From: Symsagittifera roscoffensis
Taxonomy: Eukaryota; Xenacoelomorpha; Acoela; Convolutidae
Direction of reading: 5' to 3'
Length of the DNA: 60,000 nucleotides
Assembly (NCBI RefSeq): GCF_963678635.1
Contig: NC_087066.1
Coordinates: 49,101,581-49,161,580 of the forward strand
Made by a program: the position numbers and the translations under genes. Positions 32,680-44,030 of the stretch are shown here, one piece after another. Positions within the stretch are counted from its first letter, which is position 1. The number at the start of each line of letters is the position of its first letter. The notes beneath the pieces were generated by a model, which saw nothing but the letters and a program-made list of their open reading frames with translations, was not told where the DNA came from and did no database searches.

Positions 32680-33114
32680 TTGGCAGCCGCTAACCGCGGA
32701 GCAATCTACGTTGCCGAAAGAACACCGATAACAGTTCGCCATATGGGAGCACAAAATCTATGGATGAGTTTCCTCGTGGTGGAGAACCTGGAAGATTCAG
32801 ATCAATTCATTTTTGGTCGCGACTTTGCCAGGAACGGCGACGAGCTGATCGCCCTGAATAGTGGACTGATTAGGACTAGAAACCCAGATAGGAACTATGC
32901 TAAAAGACCAGTTAACAGAATAATAACTGATCGAAATAAGATACCAATTTTTTTAGACAGAAAGGTGAAAATACAGCCCGGGCAGCCAGTAGTAGCAGTT
33001 TTTAGGATGAGGAACTTATACTCTTTTAGTGACAGTAAACAGGTTTGCTTGGTACCCAACCCAAATAGTAAAAGTTCAGTAGTTTTAGGCCGGAGCTTTT
33101 CTGTAACACGATGA
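32680..33114 (+). pseudogene. Protease C-terminal part and protease-RT linker (copy c)
   Basis: Continues in the next frame segment: NLRLAAANRGAIYVAERTP, LWMSFLVVENL, FIFGRDFARN (retropepsin core), then FRMRNLYSFSDSKQVCLVPNP. The last motif is also the recombination point used twice in the pol triplication downstream. Confidence 0.6.
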
Positions 33115-33344
33115 GGAATGTTTGTGAGTGTTTTGTGGAATACACTGGACACAACATTTTCATTCCAGCGTGGATGGAAACTTAGCTACGCTTTGCCGAT
33201 GTGAACTGATTATGAAGAAACACCGAATTTGAAAAAAAATTCATGTAAAGGACTGTCCCTTTCATGCTGATAGAAATTTGAGCTTAAAAAGGATTAATGA
33301 ATTGAAATCTTTGAAAAAAAAGTTTTCAATGAGAGCCGAAACGG

Positions 33345-34037
33345 ATGACAGCCTGTCGAGTTGCTCGAGTTTTTTCGAAACGCCCCTCGTCATATGAATT
33401 AGTTTCTGACAAACCAGTTTTGCCAGAGATAGAGCACTTGAGAGGTAAAATAGGTGAGGGAGATTTTGAATCATTAAGAGCGGTTTTAAATCCGAACGCG
33501 GACGTCGTTTCAAAACATAAGGCGGATATTGGTTGTTGTAATTTTGTCGAGTACGAAATTCAACTAGAAAAAGGCGCTACTCCACACAGGGAGGAAGCAA
33601 GGCGCATGACACCACATAAATTGGAAGCGTGCCGAGCGGAAACAGAAGTGTTGCTCGAATACGACATGATAGAACCCTCAAGTTACCTTGGGCTTGCGGA
33701 GTTGTCATGGCTGAAAAAAGGGGGACAGCTTCGATTCTGTTGAAATTTTTGATACCTAAGCGCGGTGATAAAGGACGCTTACCCAAAACCACGCATAGAC
33801 AAAAAGCTCTCAAAACTGGGCGATGCCAAGTTTTTTACTACACTGGATCTGGGTTCTACCTTCTGGCAGGTTCCTCTGCGGAAAATGGACAGAGAGAAGA
33901 CTAGATTTGCATGTGAATTGGGTTTGTTCCAGTGGAAGAGGATGCCCTTCAGCTTGTGCAATGCCGCGAAGACTTTTCAAAGACTACTGGCATGTTTGCG
34001 GAAAGTACCGCGCACACTTGGGGAGCGCTCCCTTTAA
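33345..34037 (+). pseudogene. RT N-terminal fragment (unit 1)
   Basis: Blocks HLRGKIGEGDFESLRAVLN, IGCCNFVEYEIQL, RMTPHKLEACRAE, then in another frame DAYPKPRIDKKL and LDLGSTFWQVPLRKMDREKT. At about 33990 the sequence jumps from FQRL codons to the RNase H C-terminal part (YRAHLGSAPF codons), deleting motif C and most of RNase H. Confidence 0.6.
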
Positions 34038-35441
34038 GTTACGCGTGGAAACAGAGCTTTATCCTGGTTGAAGACGTACTCGATGGACCAGAGCTACATT
34101 GGTCGCTAGAAAGTCAGGTTAGATGGCTCCACATGATAATCAAACACAGGTTGCGTGACAAACACCAAAATGCTGACAGCCTCAGCAAGAAGACTGAGTT
34201 TTACTAAAGACTAGAACAGAAACAAGCCAATCAGGCGGAAATTAAGGAAGGGTTCTCGTTTCTGGACAAAGAAAGTTATGAAGTGCTTCACTTGAATAGG
34301 TGGTTGGACAAGTCTGGGCATCCTCTTCCCGAGTCACCGGTGGAAGAGGCAGCATAAATAAAGATCTTATCTAAGGAGGACCCGGTGCATTTGGATTTTT
34401 TGCTACGCTCGAACCTGCTCCAACAGGAACTCTCTCGTATGAACAAAAACATACTCTCATTGCTTTGCTGGGTAAATAGGTGCAGGTCACACCACAAGTG
34501 ATGCGGATACTGGGTGGGTTGTTGGAGAGAGAAGTGACTACAGATGACCCCGAATTGGCAGCAGCCTTGGCATCGCTGACAGTCAGTGAGAAAGTAAGAA
34601 TCAAGCCATCAAGACGCCAACATAAGGAAAACGAAAGGGATTGCAGGACGGAAGTTTAGCAACTAGTATCCTCTTTTCATCAGAGCGTTTTGATGAGGAT
34701 ATCTTACGAACAAAAAGAACAGGAGATCGGAACACAAAGGAAGACTGTCACCTTTGAATATCCCGATCAAAAATGGGGAGAAGTTGAAAAAAACCCGGAG
34801 CAAGAAAGTTTGTCCGGGGAGTCGGGTGTTGAAGAAAATGGTCGAGTGGAGGAACAAGACCTGGAGGATTAGATTTTGTCCGGGGAGTTTAGATGGATGA
34901 GCAGAACTCACAGGTCGGAACCTGCCATTGAGACGTGCTCCGTGGCAGAATACTCCGTTGACAACAACTCGAGGAAATCTGAAATCGACACACGTACCAA
35001 AACAGGAACTCGAGCACGGGATCATAAATGTCAGAGTTGGCGATCCGCACGTTACTAGTGGAGACTCGAGCAAGAGACTTGGACAGGGAAGTTTATCAAG
35101 ACCCTGTAAGTGATTGCTACCTGGTACCCAGTGAAAGAGTCTTTGACAACGCAGCGGATGATCTGGAAACAAAAGCGGTATCGAAACATTCGATGAGCTT
35201 GTTACCACAGAAGGAAGCAGTCAGCACGGACCTTTAACCTTTCAGACAAGAGACAGAGCTATTTCCGAAAATCTGGTGCGTGAAGATGGAAGATGACGCG
35301 CATCAACCCGATGAGCTGAATAGACAATTGAGGGTCAAGAAGACATATTTGAAGGCGAGATACAGACTCTCGGACCTAGTCAGAGCGCAAAGAAATGACG
35401 GTATGACAAGCAATTTAAAGATGTGGATCGAGAATGGGGCA
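34038..35441 (+). pseudogene. RNase H tail and RH-IN linker (unit 1)
   Basis: Frameshifted LSWLKTYSMD, HQNADSLSKKTEFY, then the long hydrophilic linker with LSGE-type acidic repeats and YRLSDLVRAQRND. Many stops. The linker is about 350-400 residues between RNase H and integrase, longer than usual for gypsy elements. Confidence 0.5.
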
Positions 35442-36485
35442 CAGGTTTGCTTGGTACCCAACCCAATTAGTAAAAGTTCAGTAGTTTTAGGCCGGAGATT
35501 TTCTGTAACACGATGATGACTGTTTGTGAGTGTATTGTGGAATACACTGGGCACAACATTTTTATTCCAGCGTGGAAGGAAACTTAGCTACGCTTTGCCG
35601 ATGTGAACTGATTATGAAGGAACGCCAAATTTGAAAAAAAAAATTCATGTAAGGGACTGTCCCTTTCATGCTGATAGAAATTTGGTCTTATAAAGGACTA
35701 ATGAAATGGAATCTTTGAAAAAAAGTTTTCAATGAGAGCCGAAACGGATGACAGCCTGTCGAGTTGCTCGAATTTTTTCGGAACGCCCCTCGTCATATGA
35801 ATTAATTTCTGAGAAATCAATTTTTTGGTAGAATAGAGCACTTGAGAGGTAAAATAGGTGAGGTGAGAGGAGATTATGAATCATTAAGAGCGGTTTAAAA
35901 TCGGAACGCGGACGTTTTTTCAAAACATATGGCGGATGTTGGTTGTTGTAATTTCGTCGAGCACGAAATTTAACTAGAAGAAGGCGCCGTTCCACACAGG
36001 GAGGGCGCAAGGCGCATGACACCACATAAATCGGAAGAGTGCCGACCGGAAACAGAAATGTTGCTCGAATACGACATGATAGAACCCTCGAAGTTACCTT
36101 GGGCTTGCGGAAGTGTCTTGGCTGAAAAAAAGGGGGACAGCTTCGGTTCTGTTGTAATTTTTGCTACCTAAACGCGGTGATAAAGGACGCTTACCCAAAA
36201 CCACGCATAGGCAAAAAGCTCTCAAAACTGAGCGATGCCAAGTTTTTTACTACACTGGATCTGGGTTCTGCCTTCTGGCAGGTTCCTCTGTGGAAAATGG
36301 ACAGAGAGAAGACTAGATTTGCATGTGAATTGGGTTTGTTCCAGTGGAAGAGGATGCCCTTCAGCTTGTGCAAGGCCGCGGAGACTTTTCAAAGACTGAT
36401 GGCATGTTCGCGGGAAAATACCGCGCACACTTGGGAAGCGCTCCCTTTAAGTTACGCGTGGACAACAGAGCGTTATCCTGGTTGA
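35442..36485 (+). pseudogene. Linker and RT N-terminal fragment (unit 2)
   Basis: Repeat of unit 1. Best block is 36177-36485: DAYPKPRIGKKLSKL, TTLDLGSAFWQVPLWK, FACELGLFQWKRMPF, CKAAETFQRLM, then the same RT-to-RNase H deletion junction (about 36400-36420). Confidence 0.6.
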
Positions 36486-37999
36486 AGACGTACTCGATGG
36501 ACCAGAGCTACATTGGTCGCTAGAAAGTCAGGTTAGATGGCTACCACATAATAATCAAACACAGGTTGCGTAAAAAACACCAAAATGTTGACAGCTTCAG
36601 CAAGAAGACTTAGTTTTACGAAAGACTAGAACAGAAACAAGCCAATCACGCGGAAATTAAGGAAGGGTTCTCGTTTCTGGACAAAGAAACTTATGAAGCG
36701 CTTCCCTTGACGAGATGGTTGGACAAGTCTGGGCATCCAATTCCGGGAAACCCCGAGTCACCGGTGGAGGAGGCAGCAGAAATAAAGATATTATCTAAAG
36801 AGGACCCGGTGCATTTGGATTTTTTGCTACGCTCGAACCTAGTCCAACAGGATTTTTCTCGTATGAACAGAAACAGCCTCTCATTGCTGGATAAAACGGT
36901 GCAGGTCACACCACAAGTGATGCGGATACTGGGTGGGTTGTCGGAGAGAGAAGTGACTACAGATGACCCCGAATTGGCAGCAGCCTTGGCATCGCTGACA
37001 GTCAGTGAGAAAGTAAGAATCAAGCCATCAAGACGCCAACATAAGGAAAACGAAAGGGATTGCAGGACGGTAGTTTAGCAACTAGTATCCTCTATTCATC
37101 AGAGTGTTTTGATGAGGACATCTTACAGACAAAAAGAACAGGAGATTGGAACACAAAGGAAGACTGTCACCTTTGAAGAACCCGATCAGAAATGGGGAGA
37201 AGTTGAAGAAAAATCGGAGCAAGAAAGTTTTTCCGGGGAGAAGTACGTAGAAGAAAAATGTTGAGTTAATGAACAAAACCCGGAACAAGAAAGTTTGTCC
37301 GGGTAGTCGGGTATTGAAGAAAATGGTCGAGTGCAGGAACAAGACCTGGAGGATAAGATTTTGTCTGGGGAGTTTAGATGGATGAGCAGAACTCACAGGT
37401 CGGAACCTGCCGTTGAGACGTGCTCCGTGGCAGACTACTCCGTTGACAACAACTCGTGGAAATCTGAAATCGACACCTACTCAGACAGGAACTCGAGCAT
37501 GGAATCATAAATGTCAGAGTTGGCGATCCACACGTTACTAGTGGAGACTCGAGCCAGAGACTGGGACAGGGAAGTTCATCAAGACCCTGACAGTGATTGC
37601 TACCTGGTACCCAGTGAAAGAGTCTTTGACAACGCAGCGGATGATCTGGAAACAATAGTGGTATCGAAACGTTCGATGAGCTTATTACCACAGAAGGAAG
37701 CAGTCAAGACGGACCTTCAACCTTTCAGACAAGAGACAGAGCCATTTGCGAAAATCTGGTGCGTGAAGATGGGAGATGACGCGCATCAGCCCGGTGAGTT
37801 GAATAGACAATTGAGGGTCATGAAGACATGTTTGAAGGCAAGATACAGACTCTCGGACCTAGTCAGAGCGCAAAGAAATGACCGTATGACGATCAACTTA
37901 AAGATGTGGATCGAAAATGGGGCACAGGTTTGCTTGGTACCCAACCCAATTAGTAAAAGTTCAGTAGTTTTAGGCCGGAGATTTTCTGTAACACGATGA
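36486..37999 (+). pseudogene. RH-IN linker (unit 2) with chimeric ORF at its end
   Basis: 36707-37078 (LTRWLDKSGHP, DKTVQVTPQVMRILGG, EKVRIKPSRRQH) and 37511-37999. The latter ORF crosses the unit junction: linker residues ...NLKMWIENGA are fused in frame to QVCLVPNPISKSS of the protease-RT linker, then stop. The same chimera occurs at 35280-35516. Confidence 0.55.
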
Positions 38000-38153
38000 T
38001 TACTGTTTGTGAGTGTATTGTGGAATACACTGGACACAACATTTTTATTCCAGCGTGGAAGGAAATTTAGCTACGCTTTGCCGATGTGAACTGATTATGA
38101 AGGAACGCCAAATTTGAAAAAAAAAATTCATGTAAGGACCAGATCCGGATGCG

Positions 38154-38669
38154 GTGGAGGCCGTGCTAACATGGAAGGCCCCCAGAACGGACACACAGCT
38201 CATGAGTTTCCTGGGATTTGCCAATTATTATCGCGAGTTCATAAAGGGATACGCAGATAAGGTATACCCAATGCAGCAATTAATGCGCAATAAAGGGAAG
38301 AAGTTCGAATGGAATGAAAGCGCTCAGGTAGCTTTCGAGAATATAAAGCGGGAACTGTACGAAGCGCAAGTGCTAGGCTTACCGACGGCGAAAGGCATGC
38401 ACGTTCTCGATACTGATGCTTCAGTATTAGCCATCTCAGGAATACCGCATCAGGAGCAAGAATGGAATGGGAGAACAGTTCTTCGTCCCATTGCATATGG
38501 CAGTAAAGTGTTGAATGACACTGAAATGAATTATGATGCACCGAAAGCAGAAATGTTTGCGGTAGTCACGTTCGTGGAAAAGTACCGCGCACACTTGGGG
38601 AGCGCTCCCTTTAAGTTACGCGTGGACAACAGAGCGTTATCCTGGTTGAAGACGTACTCGATGGACTAG
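38154..38669 (+). pseudogene. RT connection and RNase H domain (unit 3)
   Basis: 171 codons in one frame: TWKAPRTDTQLMSFLGFANY, YPMQQLMRNKGKKFEW, VLDTDAS (catalytic Asp), RPIAYGSKVLNDTEM, PKAEMFAVVTFVEKY (catalytic Glu), LRVDNRALSWLKTYSMD (catalytic Asp). The most intact RNase H in the window. It starts abruptly at about 38140, where protease-RT linker sequence is joined to RT C-terminal sequence through a few bases of homology (GGACC). Confidence 0.7.
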
Positions 38670-39665
38670 AGCTACATTGGTCGCTAGAAAGTCAGGTTAC
38701 ATGGCCACCACATGATAATCAAACACAGGTTGGGTGACAAACACTAAAATGCTGACAGCCTCAGCAAGAAGACTGAGTTTTACGAAAGACTAGAACATAA
38801 ACAAGCCAATCAGGCGGAAATTAAGGAAGGGTTCTCGTTTCTGGACAAAGAAACTTATGAACCGCTTCCCTTGACGAGATGGTTGGACAAGTCTGGGCAT
38901 CCAATTCCGAGTCACCAGTGGAAGAGGCAGCAGAAATGAAGATCTTATCTAACGAGGACCCGGTGCATTTGGATTTTTGCTACGCTCGAACCTGGTCCAA
39001 CAGGCACTCTCTCGTATGAACAGAAACAGCCTCTCATTGCTGGATAAAACGGTGCAGGTCACACCACAAGTAATGCGGATACTGGGTTGGTTGTTGGAGG
39101 GAGAAGTGACTACAGATGACCCCGAATTGGCAGCAGCCATGACATCGCTTACAGTCAGTGAGAAAGTAAGAATCAAGCCATCAAGACGCCAACATAAGGA
39201 AAACGAAAGGTATTGCAGGACGGTAGTTTAGCAACTAGTATCCTCGATTCATCAGAGCGTTTTGATGAGGACATCTTTAAAAAAATAGTAATAAAAGGAG
39301 ATCGGAACACAAAGGAAGACCGTCACCTTTGAAGATCCCGATCAGAAATGGGGAGAAATGAAGAAAACTCGGAGCAAGAAAGTTATTCCGGGGAGAAGTA
39401 CGTAAAAGAAAATTGTTTAGTTAATGAACAAAACCCGGAACAAAAATGTTTGTCGTTGGAGTCGGGTGTTGAAGAAAATGGTCGAGTGGAGGAACAAGAC
39501 CTGGAGGATAAGATTTTGTCCGGGGAGTTTAGATGGATGAGCAGAACTCACAGGTCGGAACCTGCCGTTGAGACGTGCTCCGTGGCAGACTACTCCGTTG
39601 ACAACAACTCGAGGAAATCTGAAATCGACACCTACTCAGACAGAAACTCGAGCACGGGATCATAA
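38670..39665 (+). pseudogene. RH-IN linker (unit 3)
   Basis: Broken linker with 38977-39231 and 39348-39665 as readable parts: acidic repeats (NPEQKCLSLESG, EEQDLEDKILSGEF) and Ser/Arg-rich stretch. Probably unstructured. Confidence 0.5.
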
Positions 39666-40292
39666 ATGTCAGAGTTGGCGATCCACACGTTACTAGTGGA
39701 GACTCGAGCAAGAGACTTGGATAGGGAAGTTCATCAAGACCCTGACAGTGATTGCTACCGGGTACCCAGTGAAAGAGTCTTTGACAACGCAGCGGATGAT
39801 CTGGAAACAAAAGTGGTATCGAAACGTTCGATGAGCTTGTTACCTCAGAAAGAAGCAGTCAGGACGGACCTTCAACCTTTCAGACAAGAGACAGAGCCAT
39901 TTGCGAAAATCTGGTGCGTGAAGATGGGAGATGACGCGCATCATCCCGGTGAGCTGAATACACATATGAGGGTCATGAAGACATGTTTGAAGGCGAGATA
40001 CAGACTGTCGGACCTAGTCAGAGCGCAAAGAAATGACAGTATGACGAGCAACTTAAAGAGGTGGATCGAGAATTGGGCACCAGACAAAGGAGATCTGGAA
40101 GAGGACAGTTATTCTATCCTGAGACAATACTTTATGCAGAAAGCAGGAAGATTTTATCTGAACAAGGACGGGATTGTGGCTTGTAAAAGGAAAGAAGAGA
40201 ACAAAGTCCTGTACAAATATAAAGCGTTAGTGTTGCCGCAAGTCTATCAAACGGAACTTTTATTCAGGTCGCATGATCAAATGGGCCACTAG
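39666..40292 (+). pseudogene. Linker end and integrase zinc-binding start
   Basis: 208 codons: LETKVVSKRSMSLLP, YRLSDLVRAQRNDSM, KGDLEEDSYSILRQYF, DGIVACKRKEENK, LPQVYQTELLFRSHDQMGH. The last residues are the two histidines of the integrase HHCC domain (His codons 40272 and 40287). TAG at 40290-40292 interrupts; the cysteines CLSC follow in the same frame at about 40377-40388. Confidence 0.65.
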
Positions 40293-41120
40293 GGATTTGA
40301 TAAAGTTTACCAGAGGATCCTGAAACGATTTGAATGGCCTGGGATGAAGAAGGCATGCGAGAAGTGGGATACAGCATGTCTTTCATGTCAACAAGTGAAG
40401 GATCCAAGGAAACTGCAATTTACATTATAGTCGATTGAGTCATCTGAGTTCAATGAGGTGGCACAGATTGACCGCCAGAAGATACGCATGACAGACAGTG
40501 GCTACAATCAGGTCCTTATTATGATCGATCACTTCACAAAATTTGCAGAGGCCGTGCCCTGCATAACTGCCTCAGCAGAAGAGACATGCGATCATCTGAT
40601 CAATGCGTGGATAGCGAGGCATGGATGCTCAATGACGTTCCAATCGGACAATGGAACAGTTTTCGTAGGAGAACTTACTAAAGAGCTCACGAGACGTTCT
40701 CAAGTGGCTCAGCATCATTCTACGACGTACCACCCCCAGACGAATGGCTTAGTGGAGGGGCAAAATCGGACTCTGGTGTCGATGTTGAGGATGTATTGTT
40801 CCAGATACATGACTGATTGGAACAGATATGTTCCACAAGTGATGGGAGCTTATAATAGCACGCAACACTCCACGACGGTAATTAGTCCACACATGATGTT
40901 GACTGGACATGAAAAGTCTTTGCCTTTGACTTTCTTTTACCCGGAGTATGGAGGAAAGAAAACATTACCACAAGTTTATGTTAGGGATGTGATTAGACGT
41001 CAACAAGAACTGGGCGACTTATGCAGACGCAATACGCAACAAGCCCAGGCGAGACAGAGGAAAAAGTTTGATAAGAAAACAGCTGGTGCAAAAGCTTACT
41101 CAGTAGGAGACTACGTGTGA
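40293..41120 (+). pseudogene. Ty3/gypsy integrase, zinc-binding end and catalytic core
   Basis: Continues in the same frame through two stops (40290, about 40428). Core: MIDHFTKFAEAVP (first catalytic Asp), FQSDNGTVFVG (second Asp), TTYHPQTNGLVEGQNR (catalytic Glu), then YNSTQHSTT and a C-terminal helical region. Ends at TGA 41118-41120 where a Trp (VGDYVW) is expected. The DDE residues are all present. It would insert element cDNA into host DNA. Confidence 0.8.
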
Positions 41121-41975
41121 GTCTTTCAGAACAACATTCCGCTGAAAGGAACGAAGAAACTCTTGAAGAAGTAGAAGGGACCGTTCATGATAACGGAGGT
41201 GCTGCATCAGGAGGGACGGTTTTACAGACTGAGTACTGGTCGAGTTGCGCAATTTGAGAACATTACGCCACATAACCCATCCGCAGAGGACTGGTGCATA
41301 CCTGAAGACATGGAGGAAGGCAATTATCTGATGATGGACCCTGCTTGCGAAGTCAAAGGTACCAGGGAAAAGAATGATGGCAACGAGGCTCTAGAGGAAG
41401 GAAAAAGTCCGCCGCTGGACCTTGATCTCAATGAAATAATTGAAGCAGATGAAGAAACCTTACCGTACGCAGAAGAGGACTGGGAAGACCCTGAGCAGAT
41501 AGAGATGCCCAAGAATATGGAACAAAATCTACCCTCTAGAATTCAAACAAGACAGAGTGACAAGACAAGAACTGCAAAGAAATAAAACCCTTATGGAGAC
41601 GATTTCGTAGTTGACAGGATAGACCTGAAGAAGATGATGGAAGAATTCGTGGGTTTAGAAGAAATACCCGCGTCAAAGGACATAGACATAGTCGACGACC
41701 AAGACGAGGAGTGGGTCGATGACCGGTCTAAACCTGAGGTAGAATTTGATGACGAGCAGCAGCAATCGTACGAACAAGAATTGATAAACCTGTGCCTCCT
41801 GGAGTGGCTGAACGAAATGACATCGGACCCAAAGGAGACCAGTGTCACGATTCAGGACGCAGACCGTGAAAGCATGAAATACATAAAAAAGGACAGGATT
41901 GATCCTTCCTGGGCAACCCAGGAAGGGCAATTACTCATTCCTGCGTCCAACTTCAATTTAATATCCGGTATGTGA
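41121..41975 (+). pseudogene. Integrase C-terminus and acidic Pol extension
   Basis: Same frame as integrase, with stops at about 41172 (Trp to TAG), 41583-41585 and 41973-41975. KGPFMITEVLHQEGRFYRLS is the SH3-like integrase C-terminal domain. Then come about 230 residues rich in Asp/Glu (DDQDEEWVDDRSKPEVEFDD) ending LLIPASNFNLISGM. Leads directly into ICVRGVGVELTHT, the segment that precedes the macro-like domain in both copies. Confidence 0.65.
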
Positions 41976-42124
41976 TCGACGCGGACGTCGATGGATATTT
42001 GTGTCCGGGGAGTGGGGGTAGAACTTACCCACACTAAAAAAAATTATATTTAAAAAAATTTAAAATAGCAAAAGAAACAGGTGACCTAGAAGCAGAAACA
42101 GGCGAAAATCCCTAGAAACCAGAC

Positions 42125-42625
42125 ATGGGTAGAACAGTAGAATCATATTTTAACTTGCCAAACGAATACTCGATTAGTATAATACTAACAGATAGCTGTT
42201 TTTTACTTACAAATAGGACATAGGCGATAGCGATCACAGCAGACATGAGTTTTAGGGCAGCGTTAGCAGCAAATTTTAAGAGAGAATATGAAAACATAGA
42301 TTTTCTGTGGAAGCAAAGACCAGGAAGAGGAGCTGTAGCAGCCTTGCATCCGGCGGCTTCGCAAACACAAGTAAAGTATCTATGCTTCTTGGTGATGAAG
42401 GCGACAGAGAAGCAGCATGTGGATCCTGAGGACTTGGTTCTGTTCTTGACGAGTCTGAGAGATTTTCTAGTGGAAAGGGAGGTGAAAGAACCCTTGCTTC
42501 CGGTATACGACCCAAACCGAGGACGAATTAATCCACGGGAGCTGTATGCACTGATACACGTAATCTTTTCTGATACTAACATACTAGTGTCATTACCTAA
42601 GAAATACTATTTGAGTATAGGCTGA
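42125..42625 (+). pseudogene. Pol C-terminal macro-like domain, right copy
   Basis: From ATG 42125: FNLPNEYS, ILTDSCFLLTNRT, TAG at 42221-42223, AITADMSFRAALAANFKREY, RGAVAALHPA, YLCFLVMKATEKQHVDPEDL, LLPVYDPNRGRINPRELYAL and YYLSIG at the end. Same fold and same length as 2-631, roughly 60% identical by eye. AT-rich frameshifts at 42040-42070 separate it from the acidic extension. Atypical ligand loops as in the left copy. Confidence 0.6.
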
Positions 42626-43000
42626 GTGTAGGTTGGGTATTGGATGTGTTATTTCATTTGTAATTATGTGATGTGTTATGTCATTAAGACGTGATGTGTT
42701 ATGTCATTAAGACCTTGTGTGTGGAAGGGTTAGTGACCACGAATGACCGAACAATGATCTTAGGAATAGATCCAAAATTTGGACTGTCCAATCCTAGGTC
42801 AAATTCCAATATTTTAGCAATGAATTGGTTTTAATATATTTCAAGACTAAAATTATTTTATATGACTGTTTAAATCATTTTTAACGCAAACCTGGAGTAA
42901 GGTTGACAAATGTGATACTCGTGACCTCTTTTCTAGATCCTGATTGATCATTTAATTATTCATCAAATTTCGATTGCGCAAACTGATAATCAAACCGAAT
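42626..43000. other. Gene-free spacer before right cargo block
   Basis: AT-rich, with two direct copies of a GTGATGTGTTATGTCATTAAGAC motif (about 42668 and 42690). No ORF. It occupies the same position as 632-1081 but with no clear sequence similarity. Confidence 0.4.
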
Positions 43001-44015
43001 GGATAACTTTGATTTGAATGAGCTGATGGACGTAGCGGAGGCTTATGTAGGACCAGCGATAGATGCGAGGTAGTCATGCTGCTGGCCGCCTTAATAATCT
43101 TCTTGTTGGCCGCTTATGGACAACAGGGAGTACTAGAACGCCCAAACATGAGGGCTATGAGGGGGAGAAACGGGGCTCTCTCAGGAAGTGACATGGCGAA
43201 CGAGCCTGGATTGGGTGGTTTCAGGACCTACCAACCAGATGAGATGCCATTCCCGACCAAGCGCCTAGGCCTGGATTGAGAAGGATGCATCAGGAAATGA
43301 ATAGCGAGGCAGCCTCGTCTAGTTCAGAACTGAGAGCAGCTGTGCCACCAAAACAGGCGAGAGTAGAAGAAGGAGTCCAGACGAACGAGACGATGAAAGA
43401 TCTAAACGAAACGAAAGACGAAATGGAGGGAGTGAAAGAAACTTTGCTCAGAACTGAAGAAGACTGAGATATGTGGAGATCATTCAAGGATTGCAAAAAG
43501 AAGCAGGACGAGGAGATAGAACGCTTGAGGCAAGAATATAAGGAGCGATCGGAACGACTGGCATTATCGACAGCAGTAGAAAGAACAACGCCTGCAAGGG
43601 ATGCTCCTCGTGGGCAGTACCCGATGGAGCTTCTAACGCCCCGAGAACTGAGCCAAACAACGGAAGAGCGAATCCCAACAGCAGCCTGCAGAGTGACAAT
43701 CCCGGATCCAAGTGACACTTAGCTGATCCAGTCGTTGAGCAAACTGTGCAAAAGCTGATAGAAACTGCTGGACGACATGTGGCCAAAAGGAATGTGACAG
43801 GTTCCGCGGTGACTGCACCCTATGGGACAAATGACGATACAGGCAGAGTTGAGTTCTCTTCGGAAAAAATTAAGAAAACGGGAGCTGCTGCCCCGACGAA
43901 ACTAACAGAGACCTTAAAAGTTCCTGACAGGAAGATAAGGGTAATGCCTATGAAGAAAGTATCCCGCGTATTTGACATACAGAAGAACAGCCAGATTAAG
44001 AACACGTTCACATGA
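43001..44015 (+). pseudogene. Cargo segment with coiled coil
   Basis: Starts MDNFDLNELMDVAEAYVGPA (ATG about 43001), then frame-split pieces 43076-43279, 43276-43467, 43471-43722 and 43746-44015. The middle pieces form a charged coiled coil (MKDLNETKDEMEGVKETLL, KKQDEEIERLRQEYKERSER), and the last is basic (KKVSRVFDIQKN). Resembles the N-terminal part of a structural or ORF1-type protein, but no family is recognised. No counterpart in the left cargo. Confidence 0.4.
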
Positions 44016-44030
44016 GTTCCAGGTACGGAC

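Larger units (their letters stand above)
33040..40073. repeat. Three tandem partial-pol units of 2.1-2.5 kb
   Basis: Unit 1 is 33040-35441, unit 2 is 35442-37924, unit 3 is 37925-about 40073. Each starts CAGGTTTGCTTGGTACCCAA (protease-RT linker) and ends in the RNase H-integrase linker at ATGTGGATCGAGAA(T)... Units 1 and 2 both lack the RT palm and RNase H core through the same internal deletion; unit 3 instead lacks the RT N-terminus but keeps RNase H. Only unit 3 leads into integrase. Confidence 0.7.
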
